Shown one piece after another: positions 18,478-25,748 of a stretch of DNA of 64,000 nt; position 1 is the stretch's first letter, and each line of letters begins with the position of its first letter. The notes under the pieces were generated by a model that made no database searches, had not been told where the DNA came from, and saw only the letters and a list, made by a program, of their open reading frames with translations. The DNA lies in contig NZ_CP140772.1 in NCBI RefSeq assembly GCF_037893185.1, positions 6,634,001-6,698,000 on the forward strand. The letters are read 5' to 3'. Source of the DNA: Chitinophaga sp. 180180018-3. Lineage in GTDB: Bacteria > Bacteroidota > Bacteroidia > Chitinophagales > Chitinophagaceae. Made by a program: the position numbers and the translations under genes.

Positions 18478-18660
18478 AACAGGATTTGATTGTCAAGGTT
18501 GGAGAATAGGTATATAATAACAAGTCCAGATAAATGCTTTTGATTCCGATTTTGGCGGGTCGTTAACTCATTATTAAAATAACATATTTATCCCACTTCA
18601 CAAAATAATCTCTGTTACCGGGTAGGGGTAAGAAAGGGGCAGGGTGTCTTCACTAGAGAT

Positions 18661-19500
18661 TTACTGATATTGTTGCTGGAGGTTAAACAGGATCTTCCGG
18701 CCAGCATCGCTAAGTCCGGGCAGGCTGTCGGCCGGCATAAAGTGCCGTTTAAAGGCCTGCATCGCCGCGGTGGAATCTTTGATATCGTAACCAATAATGC
18801 GAAGCGCCAGCAGCGGGCTGAATGAGGTGGGTACTACGGTAGCAGTCGTATCCCTGAACCAGAGCCCAAAGCCTTTTTCGGCCAGTTGTTGCCAGGGGAA
18901 ATAGGCGCTGGGGTCTACTTTCCGGCCGGGAGCAATATCCCCGTGTCCTACAAAGTTGGCAGTGGGGATATTATACCGGTGCCGAAGGGTATCCAGCAGT
19001 ACGAGGAGGCTGTTGATCTGGGCTGGCTGAAAGGGTTCTTTTCCGTTATTGTCCAGTTCAATGCCGATGGAAGAAGAGTTGATATCTGTGAGATTGCCCC
19101 ATTTGGCTACACCACCATGCCATGCCCGAAGATAGTCGTTCAGCATATGGTGGATCTGGCCGTTGCGGCATATTACGTAATGTGCGCTTACCTGTGTTCT
19201 TGTCAGTGTAAACGTATTCAATGTTTGTTCACATGAATTCTGAGCAGTATGATGAATGATCACCAGATTAGGTTTACGCATGTTGAAATTGACGGTACCT
19301 ACCCAGGAAGGGGCTGGCAGGCCATCCGCGCCATTGATCTGGCCGGGCTGGCTACGCAGTTCTTTCGCCCATTTCTTCGCGTCTTGCCGGTACACCTTAT
19401 TGGTGGCGGCGTAGGGGTTACGGGCACAATAAGTAAACACGCTGAGGGCTGCAAGTACGCAGCTGAATCTGATAAATCGGGTCATAGTCATAGTATTCAT
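18661..19500 (-). CDS. N-acetylmuramoyl-L-alanine amidase lipoprotein (amidase_2 fold)
   Basis: This zinc enzyme is expected to cleave the amide bond between N-acetylmuramate and the stem peptide during peptidoglycan turnover. It has 279 residues, with an N-terminal hydrophobic segment and the lipobox-like FTYC (Cys25), so it is probably a membrane-anchored periplasmic lipoprotein. Zinc ligands are visible in LVIIHHTAQN (His83) and VGHGDIAPGRKVDPS (His186, with catalytic Lys194 and Asp196). Glu148 in SIGIELDN is also conserved. The pattern is that of AmpD-like amidase_2 domains. Its start region is close to, but divergent from, the acyltransferase gene on the plus strand. Confidence 0.92.
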   Translation of the reverse strand: MNTMTMTRFIRFSCVLAALSVFTYCARNPYAATNKVYRQDAKKWAKELRSQPGQINGADGLPAPSWVGTVNFNMRKPNLVIIHHTAQNSCEQTLNTFTLTRTQVSAHYVICRNGQIHHMLNDYLRAWHGGVAKWGNLTDINSSSIGIELDNNGKEPFQPAQINSLLVLLDTLRHRYNIPTANFVGHGDIAPGRKVDPSAYFPWQQLAEKGFGLWFRDTTATVVPTSFSPLLALRIIGYDIKDSTAAMQAFKRHFMPADSLPGLSDAGRKILFNLQQQYQ

Positions 19501-19653
19501 GCAGAATTGTTAATGTTTACACAATACTTCCGGATAAAGATACTAAATGAACGAATCTATCGATATCTTCACCAATACTATGAAAAGTGCATTGCGCTGT
19601 ATATATTTACATGTTCAATAATATCTTTTCCGGTATTTAAAAACAATGCCAAT

Positions 19654-20544
19654 TTGTCTGTAATTGCCTACAATCTGTTGTTACCGCTGATTTATGCGAT
19701 ATCACTACTGCCATTCCGTGTACTGTATCTGGTTTCCGATGCAGTATATTTTCTATTGTATTATGTGACCGGCTACCGGAAAAAGGTGGTGTTACAGAAT
19801 CTCCGGAATTCCTTTCCTGAAAAAACGGATGCTGAGATCCACCGTATCTGCAAGGATTTCTACCGTTATCTGTGCGATCTCTTCCTGGAGACCTTCAAAA
19901 CGCTGACAATCAGCAAATCTGCCATGATAAAACATTGCAGCTTCACGCCGGCAACGGTGGAGCTGTTCAGGCAGCTGGCGGCTGATAAACAAAGCGTGGT
20001 GCTGGTGATGGGTCACAAAGGAAACTGGGAATGGGCCGGCAATACGTTCAGCCTTCTTTGTCCACAGCAGCTGTATGTGATCTACCATCCCCTGGCCAAC
20101 AAGCATTTTAACGGGCTGATGTACCGGATGCGTACCCGTTTCGGCACCAAACTCATCGCCATGCAGGATACCTTCCGGGATATGATGCAGCACCGCGACC
20201 AGGTAACGGCTACCGCATTCATTGCCGATCAGGCGCCACAGCCGAAAACAGCCCAATGGCTGACTTTTTTACACCAGGACACTCCGGTTTTCAAGGGCAC
20301 GGAAAAGATTGCGCAAAAATTAAATTACCCGGTAGTATATGTTACTGTACACCGTGAAAAAAGAGGTTATTATACGGTATCTGCCGAATTGCTTACGGCC
20401 ACTCCGGGCAGTGAAAAAGACGGCGATATAACAATATCGCATACACGTAAACTGGAAGCCGACATTATAGCCCAGCCTGCCACCTGGCTGTGGTCGCACA
20501 AAAGATGGAAACATTCCCGTGCTGTAGTTCAGACAGGGAATTAA
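19654..20544 (+). CDS. LpxL/HtrB-like lysophospholipid or lipid A acyltransferase
   Basis: This membrane-associated acyltransferase has about 296 residues and transfers a fatty acyl chain, most likely in lipid A or phospholipid synthesis. It opens with a hydrophobic segment (YNLLLPLIYAISLLPFRVLYLVSDAVYFLLYYV), then GYRKKVVLQNLRNSFPEKT, a family hallmark. The catalytic motif HKGNWEW (HxxxxE) is present. No ATG lies near the expected start. A TTG at 19654 fits the family length well, while an ATG at 19513 would add a 47-residue extension with no family support. The frame stays open further upstream into the divergent amidase gene, which is not meaningful. The desaturase gene follows 37 bp later, and both act on membrane lipids. 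Confidence 0.82.
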   Translation: MSVIAYNLLLPLIYAISLLPFRVLYLVSDAVYFLLYYVTGYRKKVVLQNLRNSFPEKTDAEIHRICKDFYRYLCDLFLETFKTLTISKSAMIKHCSFTPATVELFRQLAADKQSVVLVMGHKGNWEWAGNTFSLLCPQQLYVIYHPLANKHFNGLMYRMRTRFGTKLIAMQDTFRDMMQHRDQVTATAFIADQAPQPKTAQWLTFLHQDTPVFKGTEKIAQKLNYPVVYVTVHREKRGYYTVSAELLTATPGSEKDGDITISHTRKLEADIIAQPATWLWSHKRWKHSRAVVQTGN

Positions 20545-20581
20545 CATTTCAGATACCTAATCGAACCGAATAATTATTACT

Positions 20582-21610
20582 ATGATGGAAGGAAAAGAAC
20601 TGATCCTTGCCACCAAGCCCTTTGCACGCGAACACAGGGCTAAAAGCTGGCTTTACACCTTAACAACACTTGCGCTGTTGCTACTCTCACTGGCATGCAC
20701 CCTCATTTTGCCTTATTTTTGGCTTCAACTGGCGGCCAGCATACTTTCGGGGCTATTGATTGTGCGGATGTTTGTCATCTATCACGATCACCAGCATCAT
20801 GCGATCCTTCATCAATCGTGGTTAGCAGAAGCCATCATGATAACATTCGGTATCTATATACTGGCTCCGTCGAGTATATGGAAGCGTTCACATGATTATC
20901 ATCATAAACATAATTCCAAATTATTCAGTGCCAGCATTGGCTCCTACCCTATCATTACGCGCAGGAAATTTGAGTCTATTACTGCCGGAGAAAGACGGGT
21001 ATATTTATTCAGCCGGCACCCGGCCACCATTGCAGCCGGTTACCTGTCGATGTTCATGATAGGTATGTGCGTGCAATCGTTCCTGAGCAGTCCGCGCAGG
21101 CACCTGGATTCGCTACTGGCCCTGCTGATCCATATCGGTGGCAGTGTTGCCGTGGTTTATTATCTCGGCTGGCAGAGCTGGATGCTGTTCATACTCATTC
21201 CTTTCACGATCGCATGTGGACTGGGAGCTTATCTTTTCTACGCGCAGCATAATTTTCCGGGGGTTACATTCAATGTCAACAAAGACTGGTGTTATGATAA
21301 AGCAGCATTACTATCATCCAGCTACATGATGATGAACCCTGTAATGAAATGGTTCACCGGTAATATTGGTTATCACCACATTCACCATCTTAATGCGCGA
21401 ATCCCTTTTTACCGGCTGCCGGAGGTGATGCAGGGTATACCGGTATTACAACATGCCAAGATTACAACGCTGGGGTTTCGCGACATCTGTGCCTGTTTCC
21501 GGTTGAAGGTATGGGATCCTGAACTGAACAGGATGATCAGCTTAAAAGAAATAAAAAATATTCGTCGCAGTCAATTGGAACATCATCCTGATTCTGTGGC
21601 GGTTGTGTAA
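20582..21610 (+). CDS. Membrane fatty acid desaturase
   Basis: This 342-residue integral membrane di-iron enzyme introduces double bonds into acyl chains. The three histidine boxes are clear: HDHQHH near residue 64, HDYHHKHN near 102, and GNIGYHHIHHLN near 262. Hydrophobic pairs of helices precede and separate them, as in the family. Two ATG codons at 20582 and 20585 are equally possible starts. It follows the acyltransferase by 37 bp on the same strand, suggesting joint control of membrane lipid composition. The next gene converges 1 bp beyond the stop, with no visible terminator. Confidence 0.93.
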   Translation: MMEGKELILATKPFAREHRAKSWLYTLTTLALLLLSLACTLILPYFWLQLAASILSGLLIVRMFVIYHDHQHHAILHQSWLAEAIMITFGIYILAPSSIWKRSHDYHHKHNSKLFSASIGSYPIITRRKFESITAGERRVYLFSRHPATIAAGYLSMFMIGMCVQSFLSSPRRHLDSLLALLIHIGGSVAVVYYLGWQSWMLFILIPFTIACGLGAYLFYAQHNFPGVTFNVNKDWCYDKAALLSSSYMMMNPVMKWFTGNIGYHHIHHLNARIPFYRLPEVMQGIPVLQHAKITTLGFRDICACFRLKVWDPELNRMISLKEIKNIRRSQLEHHPDSVAVV

Positions 21611-21611
21611 A

Positions 21612-22298
21612 TCAGTGTCCGGCCTGCTGTGTTAACCCGCTGATAATGCTGCGTCGGGTTTCGAGCAGGGGTTTAGTCAGTTCCCTGGCCTTTTGCAGCA
21701 CAGGTAAACTGGCGGTACGGGGAGAGCCTTCCCTGAATGGAGGAGCCGGATTATACTCCAGCTGCAGCTGTACGACTTTCGCCATTTCCTCTCCGCCAAC
21801 GATCGCCGTCAATGTGAGGCCGAAGTCGATGCCCGCAGTCACGCCTCCGCCGGTGATCCGGTTTCTGTCTTTCACCACTCTGTCATCAATAGTATCTACC
21901 CCAAACATCCGGAGTAATTCCAGGGAGCGCCAGTGAGTCGTTGCTTTATAGCCATCGAGTAATCCTGCTGCAGCGAGCACCAGTGCGCCGGCGCAAACAG
22001 ACGTAATGTACTGTGCTCTGGCAGCCTGATTACGGAGAAATTGCAGTATAGCCTGATCTGTGAGCAGATGGTTGATTCCTTTGCCGCCTGGAACGAAGAT
22101 TACATCCAGCTGTGGGCAGTCATCGATACTGAGTTGAGGTTGCAGCTGCAGGCCCCCTTCTGCAGAGATCGGGCTGATAGTGGCCCCAACAGTAAGTACA
22201 TCAAAACAGGGCGCTTTCACAAACACCTCATAGGGACCGGTAAAATCGAGGATAGTCAGCTCAGGAAAGAGTAACATACCTACTTTTAATTTCCGCAT
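21612..22298 (-). CDS. DJ-1/PfpI-family protein (GlxA-like class I glutamine amidotransferase fold)
   Basis: This protein has 228 residues from the ATG at 22298, where the typical opening MRKLKVGMLLFPELTILDFTGPYEVF begins. The nucleophile-elbow Cys102 is in ITSVCAGALVLAAAGLLDG, followed by TTHW (His122), as in isonitrile hydratase and related DJ-1 superfamily enzymes. No C-terminal helix-turn-helix domain is present, so it is not a full GlxA-type regulator. The substrate is unknown; a small-molecule hydratase or stress-related role is possible. It is convergent with the desaturase and lies downstream of the aldo/keto reductase gene with a 68-bp gap, perhaps in one transcript. Confidence 0.86.
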   Translation of the reverse strand: MRKLKVGMLLFPELTILDFTGPYEVFVKAPCFDVLTVGATISPISAEGGLQLQPQLSIDDCPQLDVIFVPGGKGINHLLTDQAILQFLRNQAARAQYITSVCAGALVLAAAGLLDGYKATTHWRSLELLRMFGVDTIDDRVVKDRNRITGGGVTAGIDFGLTLTAIVGGEEMAKVVQLQLEYNPAPPFREGSPRTASLPVLQKARELTKPLLETRRSIISGLTQQAGH

Positions 22299-22366
22299 AG
22301 ACGATATTTTAATGCCGCACAATGGTAAGATGCCGACCTGAAAACAGGGCGCAGGAATAATTGGTT

Positions 22367-23266
22367 TTACACCCGATGCTGTTCGTAATGATGCGGCGGC
22401 GCAGCAGCCTGCAGCTGTTGTATTTCTGCAGTTGTTAGTACCGGTGCTGTTACCGCTTTCAATGCCTCCGCCAGTTGCGCTGGCGTACGTATGCCTACGA
22501 TAGCGCTGCTGACAGCAGGTTGTTGTAAAACAAAGCGCAGAGCGGAACCGGAGGCATCCCTGGCAGCAGTGCTGACTGATTGCACCGCTGCAGCTGCGGC
22601 TGCCACCTGTTTTTCCGAATGATCCAGGTAAGGCGCCGCGGGTTTGCTGATCAGCAATCCTTTTGCTACGCTTCCTCTTGCCAGCACGCCGATATTATTC
22701 TCCTGAAGTAAGGGGAAACAATATTCCTCGGGGCGGCGGTCGAGCAGGCTGTATTGCATCATTACGCTGACGATATGCGAGCGTTGCACATATTCCCGGA
22801 TTACATTAGGCCGGATAGAAGATATACCATAGTAGCGGATCTTCCCTTGTTGTTTCAATAATTCAAAAGCAGCGATGGTATCATCGATCGGATCTTCGAG
22901 GGTACCACCATGCAACTGATACAGATCGATATAATCCGTTTTCAGTCGTTTCAGGCTTGCCTCTACCGCCGACAGGATGTATTCCTTCCGTGGGTTCCAA
23001 TCCCAGCCACTGCCATCTTCTCTCCATTGGTTACCGGCTTTGGTGGCAATGATCACCCCGGTTCTTCTTTGCTGCAGGGCTTTCCCCACCAATATTTCAT
23101 TCTGGCCATGATCGTACAGGTCGGCAGTATCGAAGAAGTTAATACCCTGATCGGCCGCCTGCTGAAGCAGGTGGATATTCGTTGTTTCGCTGCCGCTGAG
23201 CGACATACAGCCGAAGCCAATTTCGCTGACAGAGAGGGAGGATCTTCCGAGAAGGCGGTATTGCAT
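22367..23266 (-). CDS. Aldo/keto reductase
   Basis: This 299-residue NADPH-dependent oxidoreductase has the (beta/alpha)8 fold. The N-terminus MQYRLLGRSSLSVSEIGFGCMSL is typical. The catalytic tetrad is visible: Asp47 (FFDTADLY), Tyr51, Lys76 (IATKAG) and His119 (LYQLHGG). The coenzyme segment SSAIVGIRTPAQLAEAL is in place near the C-terminus. The physiological substrate cannot be inferred. A strong -7 promoter match lies 24 bp before the start. The gene borders the 1.5-kb region with the hairpin array, which lies on its 5' side. Confidence 0.93.
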   Translation of the reverse strand: MQYRLLGRSSLSVSEIGFGCMSLSGSETTNIHLLQQAADQGINFFDTADLYDHGQNEILVGKALQQRRTGVIIATKAGNQWREDGSGWDWNPRKEYILSAVEASLKRLKTDYIDLYQLHGGTLEDPIDDTIAAFELLKQQGKIRYYGISSIRPNVIREYVQRSHIVSVMMQYSLLDRRPEEYCFPLLQENNIGVLARGSVAKGLLISKPAAPYLDHSEKQVAAAAAAVQSVSTAARDASGSALRFVLQQPAVSSAIVGIRTPAQLAEALKAVTAPVLTTAEIQQLQAAAPPHHYEQHRV

Positions 23267-23289
23267 GATAATCGGGTTTACTTACGTTT

Positions 23290-23297
23290 CAAAGATA
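23290..23297 (-). promoter_or_regulatory. Putative -7 box TATCTTTG for the aldo/keto reductase gene
   Basis: The minus strand reads TATCTTTG, an exact match to TAnnTTTG, 23 bp before the ATG at 23266. A -33 element is not clear. Transcription would start near 23283 and run leftward, away from the hairpin array. Confidence 0.5.
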
Positions 23298-23363
23298 TTG
23301 ATGTATGGCAATGATCACGAAGTTATATCCAAATTTTCATTTTCTGTTGCCTTGTGAAAGAGC

Positions 23364-24016
23364 GGGCCGCCTGGATAAACAGCCCTTTTCATCAATTTAC
23401 GTCCACCCTAAAAGTATTTTAGCTTTTTGATCGCGATTGAGACTGTGGGTATTTTTGTCAATAATTGGGGCCGTCTGGATAAACAGCCCCCTTTTTTAGT
23501 ATGTCCGATCCATCGTGAAATTTCATTTGCACAGCTGAGCGGGAGCGGATGAAAATCAGGACCATCTGGAAAGATGGTCCCTTCCTTTCCCAAAATCAAA
23601 TTGTACCTATGAAAAACTATCATATAGAGAAGACTGTAGTTAGCAGTCTGAATTTTCTGTTATGGACTGTTTAAAAAAACAGCCCCTTGTTTCCGAATCA
23701 ATCGCAGCATAAATCAGTTTGTACTTATTTACACTACAGGTTCAACATATGGCGTTTCAACATTTATCTGGACAATATACCTTTCCGGGGTATATTGGAA
23801 TTTTCTGTATAAGGACCGTCTGGAAAGACAGTCCGGGGAGTTAAAGCTTCCATTGTGTATGTTACATTCCAATAATTCTTTCATAAAAAAGTTTTGATGG
23901 ATTAAAAGGGGGGACTACCAGGAAAAGCGGTCCCGTTTTGCTAAGCGTTGCAAAGACTTCAACTAATTATTCCTCTCAATTTCCAGGAAAAACCGGACCG
24001 CCTGAACAGACAGTCC
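23364..24016. repeat. Tandem family of seven related short hairpins, about 100 bases apart
   Basis: Seven segments of 22-25 bases share a pattern: 23364-23385, 23467-23491, 23559-23581, 23664-23686, 23813-23834, 23911-23934 and 23995-24016. The typical unit is GGA-CCGT-CTG, a six-base A-rich loop (GAAAGA or GATAAA), then CAG-TCC. The outer GGA/TCC or GGG/CCC and inner CTG/CAG arms pair, leaving a 4-base bulge. In the third unit the whole stem pairs perfectly around GGAA. Unit-to-unit spacing is 84-149 bases, mostly 92-105. Five of the seven (units 1-3, 6 and 7) are followed within a few bases by a pyrimidine- or T-rich stretch on the plus strand. No protein family is recognisable in between. 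I infer a tandem array of small RNA genes or very short peptide genes; the class is not known to me. Confidence 0.75.
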
Positions 24017-24312
24017 TTTCTTGTATGTACTATCACCCCATTTGTGAATAGCATTTTGTATTGGGCAATTTTTTCGGGAACAAACAACGGCATGTGATTA
24101 TATTCCTGCGTGCAGCAGCAAGCACCTTTCCTGCTTCCGACGAATACCTGGCCAGCTGATCACTCAAACGGCTACACGTAATTACTATCTGCCGAAAATT
24201 GACTGTTAGTTCAGTGTAAATAAGAAAAGATTGTGATGGTAATGCCCCAGATAGGTGCATGTCTGAAAATGTCGGTTAAACAAAAAAGATTGCATACGGT
24301 TACTTTTTCAAA

Positions 24313-24365
24313 ATAAAACATTGGGTTTACGGATATCTCTATAAAACATTGGATTTACGGATATC
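24313..24365. repeat. 25-base direct repeat, two copies
   Basis: ATAAAACATTGG(G/A)TTTACG followed by GATATC occurs at 24313-24337 and again at 24341-24365, with one difference and a 28-base period. It lies 420 bp upstream of the DUF6515 gene, beyond the hairpin array. It could be a regulator-binding pair or a simple tandem duplication. Confidence 0.85.
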
Positions 24366-24787
24366 CCGCTGTATAAATTGGTTGGCTAACCTTACCAGGT
24401 ATAAATCGACGGTTAATAAAAAAATAGGCTACTATAATGCTCAGACAGACTAAAAAAGATTTTGGTAGTATTGTCTAACGATTAATGATCGTTATAATGC
24501 AAAGGTAATACGCAGGATATCAAAAAAACACGGGATTTCCGGCAATTGTATCAATGAACAGGGATGAACAATCCAAATTTTCATGAATGAAGTAAACCGG
24601 AGTATTAGTCACCGGGTAACCTGCCGGCAGATTTGCGGCTGTCATCCACACTGCCAGCTCACCCGATACAGCGACTGAAACCGGCTGCATTTTTGCGTAT
24701 AATCTGTTTTCAGTTAAACTCCGCTCTTCATTTACTGTCTAATAATTGACTGAAAAATAGCGGTATTGAAGAGAAGATTACCACTTA

Positions 24788-25660
24788 ATGTTAAGAAAAA
24801 TGAAAAACAGATTTTATATACTGTTTGTGCTGATAGGCCTCCTGGGCACAGTTACAGTTGACAGTGCATACGCTCAGCGGGTGCACGCCGGAGGTGGAGG
24901 AGGCCATTACAGTGGTGGTGGTGGCGGCCGCGTCAGCAGTGGTAGTTCTCACTTTGGAGGCAGTGGCCGCGTATATGCAGCCCCCCGCATGTCTTCTCCC
25001 AGAGTAGTGGCCCCGGTAAACAGAGGTTATTACTATCATGGTTACCCTAGCGGACGCGTTTACTACGGACGTCCCTGGTACAGATACAGACATTACTACC
25101 ACCCATACTACTACCCTCCACTGGGATTTTATGTTTCTACCCTTCCTTTCGGTTATTTCTCATTGGGTGCAGCCTTTGGTCCAATGTACTATTATGGCGG
25201 TACCTACTATGAATCTACCGGCGACGACAGGGGTTACAAAGTAGTAGAAGCACCCATTGGAGCTGCCATACCGGATCTGCCGGAGGGAGCACAGGAAGTA
25301 CAGGTGAACGGTAATACTTATTACGAGCTCAATGGTACTTATTACCAGGAAAGCATGACCGATAACGGCAGACGTTATGTTGTGGTTGGGAAAAATGGCA
25401 AAATAGGTGACCAAACCGTGACAATTCCGGATAATCAGGGAAATCCTTCCAATAATCCCAACGCTGGTAATAATCCTGGAACAAATGTTCCGGAATCTGA
25501 CAACCTCCTTTCCAAACTGCCGGATAATTGCCGCACCGTGAACATCAACGGACAGCAATATTACTTATCTCCGGATGGAATGTATTATCAGTCTGTGCTG
25601 AACAGCGATAATACGGTTGCCGGGTACAAGGTAGTTGGTAAAATGAACGCTGATAATTAA
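24788..25660 (+). CDS. Secreted Gly/Tyr-rich protein of the DUF6515 type
   Basis: This 290-residue exported protein has a signal peptide ending near DSAYAQ (about residue 29). A glycine/serine-rich region follows (about 33-60), then a tyrosine- and arginine-rich stretch (YYYHGYPSGRVYYGRPWYRYRHYYHPYYYPP, about 80-113) and two similar domains. Each domain starts with LP and contains VQVNGNTYYELNGTYYQ (about 167-200) or VNINGQQYYLSPDGMYYQ (about 243-270). This organisation matches DUF6515 proteins of Bacteroidota, whose function is unknown; a cell-surface or biofilm role is conceivable. The start could also be the ATG at 24800. It ends before a bidirectional terminator. Confidence 0.8.
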   Translation: MLRKMKNRFYILFVLIGLLGTVTVDSAYAQRVHAGGGGGHYSGGGGGRVSSGSSHFGGSGRVYAAPRMSSPRVVAPVNRGYYYHGYPSGRVYYGRPWYRYRHYYHPYYYPPLGFYVSTLPFGYFSLGAAFGPMYYYGGTYYESTGDDRGYKVVEAPIGAAIPDLPEGAQEVQVNGNTYYELNGTYYQESMTDNGRRYVVVGKNGKIGDQTVTIPDNQGNPSNNPNAGNNPGTNVPESDNLLSKLPDNCRTVNINGQQYYLSPDGMYYQSVLNSDNTVAGYKVVGKMNADN

Positions 25661-25695
25661 GTCTCCTTAGTAGTATTCAGTTAGCGCATACGCAA

Positions 25696-25731
25696 AAAAA
25701 CGGTCTGCTTCCTTAAAAGCAGACCGTTTTT
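25696..25731. terminator. Bidirectional intrinsic terminator
   Basis: AAAAACGGTCTGCTT (25696-25710) pairs with AAGCAGACCGTTTTT (25717-25731) around a 6-base loop, with A-tract on one side and T-tract on the other. It lies between the convergent DUF6515 and TPM-domain genes and can end both transcripts. Confidence 0.95.
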
Positions 25732-25748
25732 GATTTCAGGCATCTCTG

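Larger units (their letters stand above)
23267..24787. other. 1.5-kb region without a convincing protein gene
   Basis: Apart from the promoter box near 23290, the hairpin family (23364-24016) and a 25-base direct repeat (24313-24365), I see no gene of normal size. Short open frames exist. Two on the plus strand, 23549-23674 (41 codons) and 23749-23844 (31 codons), run through hairpin units 3 and 5 and both encode Ile-Arg-Thr-(Ile/Val)-Trp-Lys-Asp. Whether they are translated is unknown. The last 400 bp are AT-rich and probably include the promoter of the DUF6515 gene. Confidence 0.6.

Noticed and set aside
23364..24016. CRISPR array as an explanation of the hairpin family
   Set aside because: Units differ too much, spacers are about 80 bases with no uniform length, and no cas genes are near.
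24033..24260. A 75-codon minus-strand frame just right of the hairpin array
   Set aside because: No plausible promoter, no family pattern and no link to the hairpin units.
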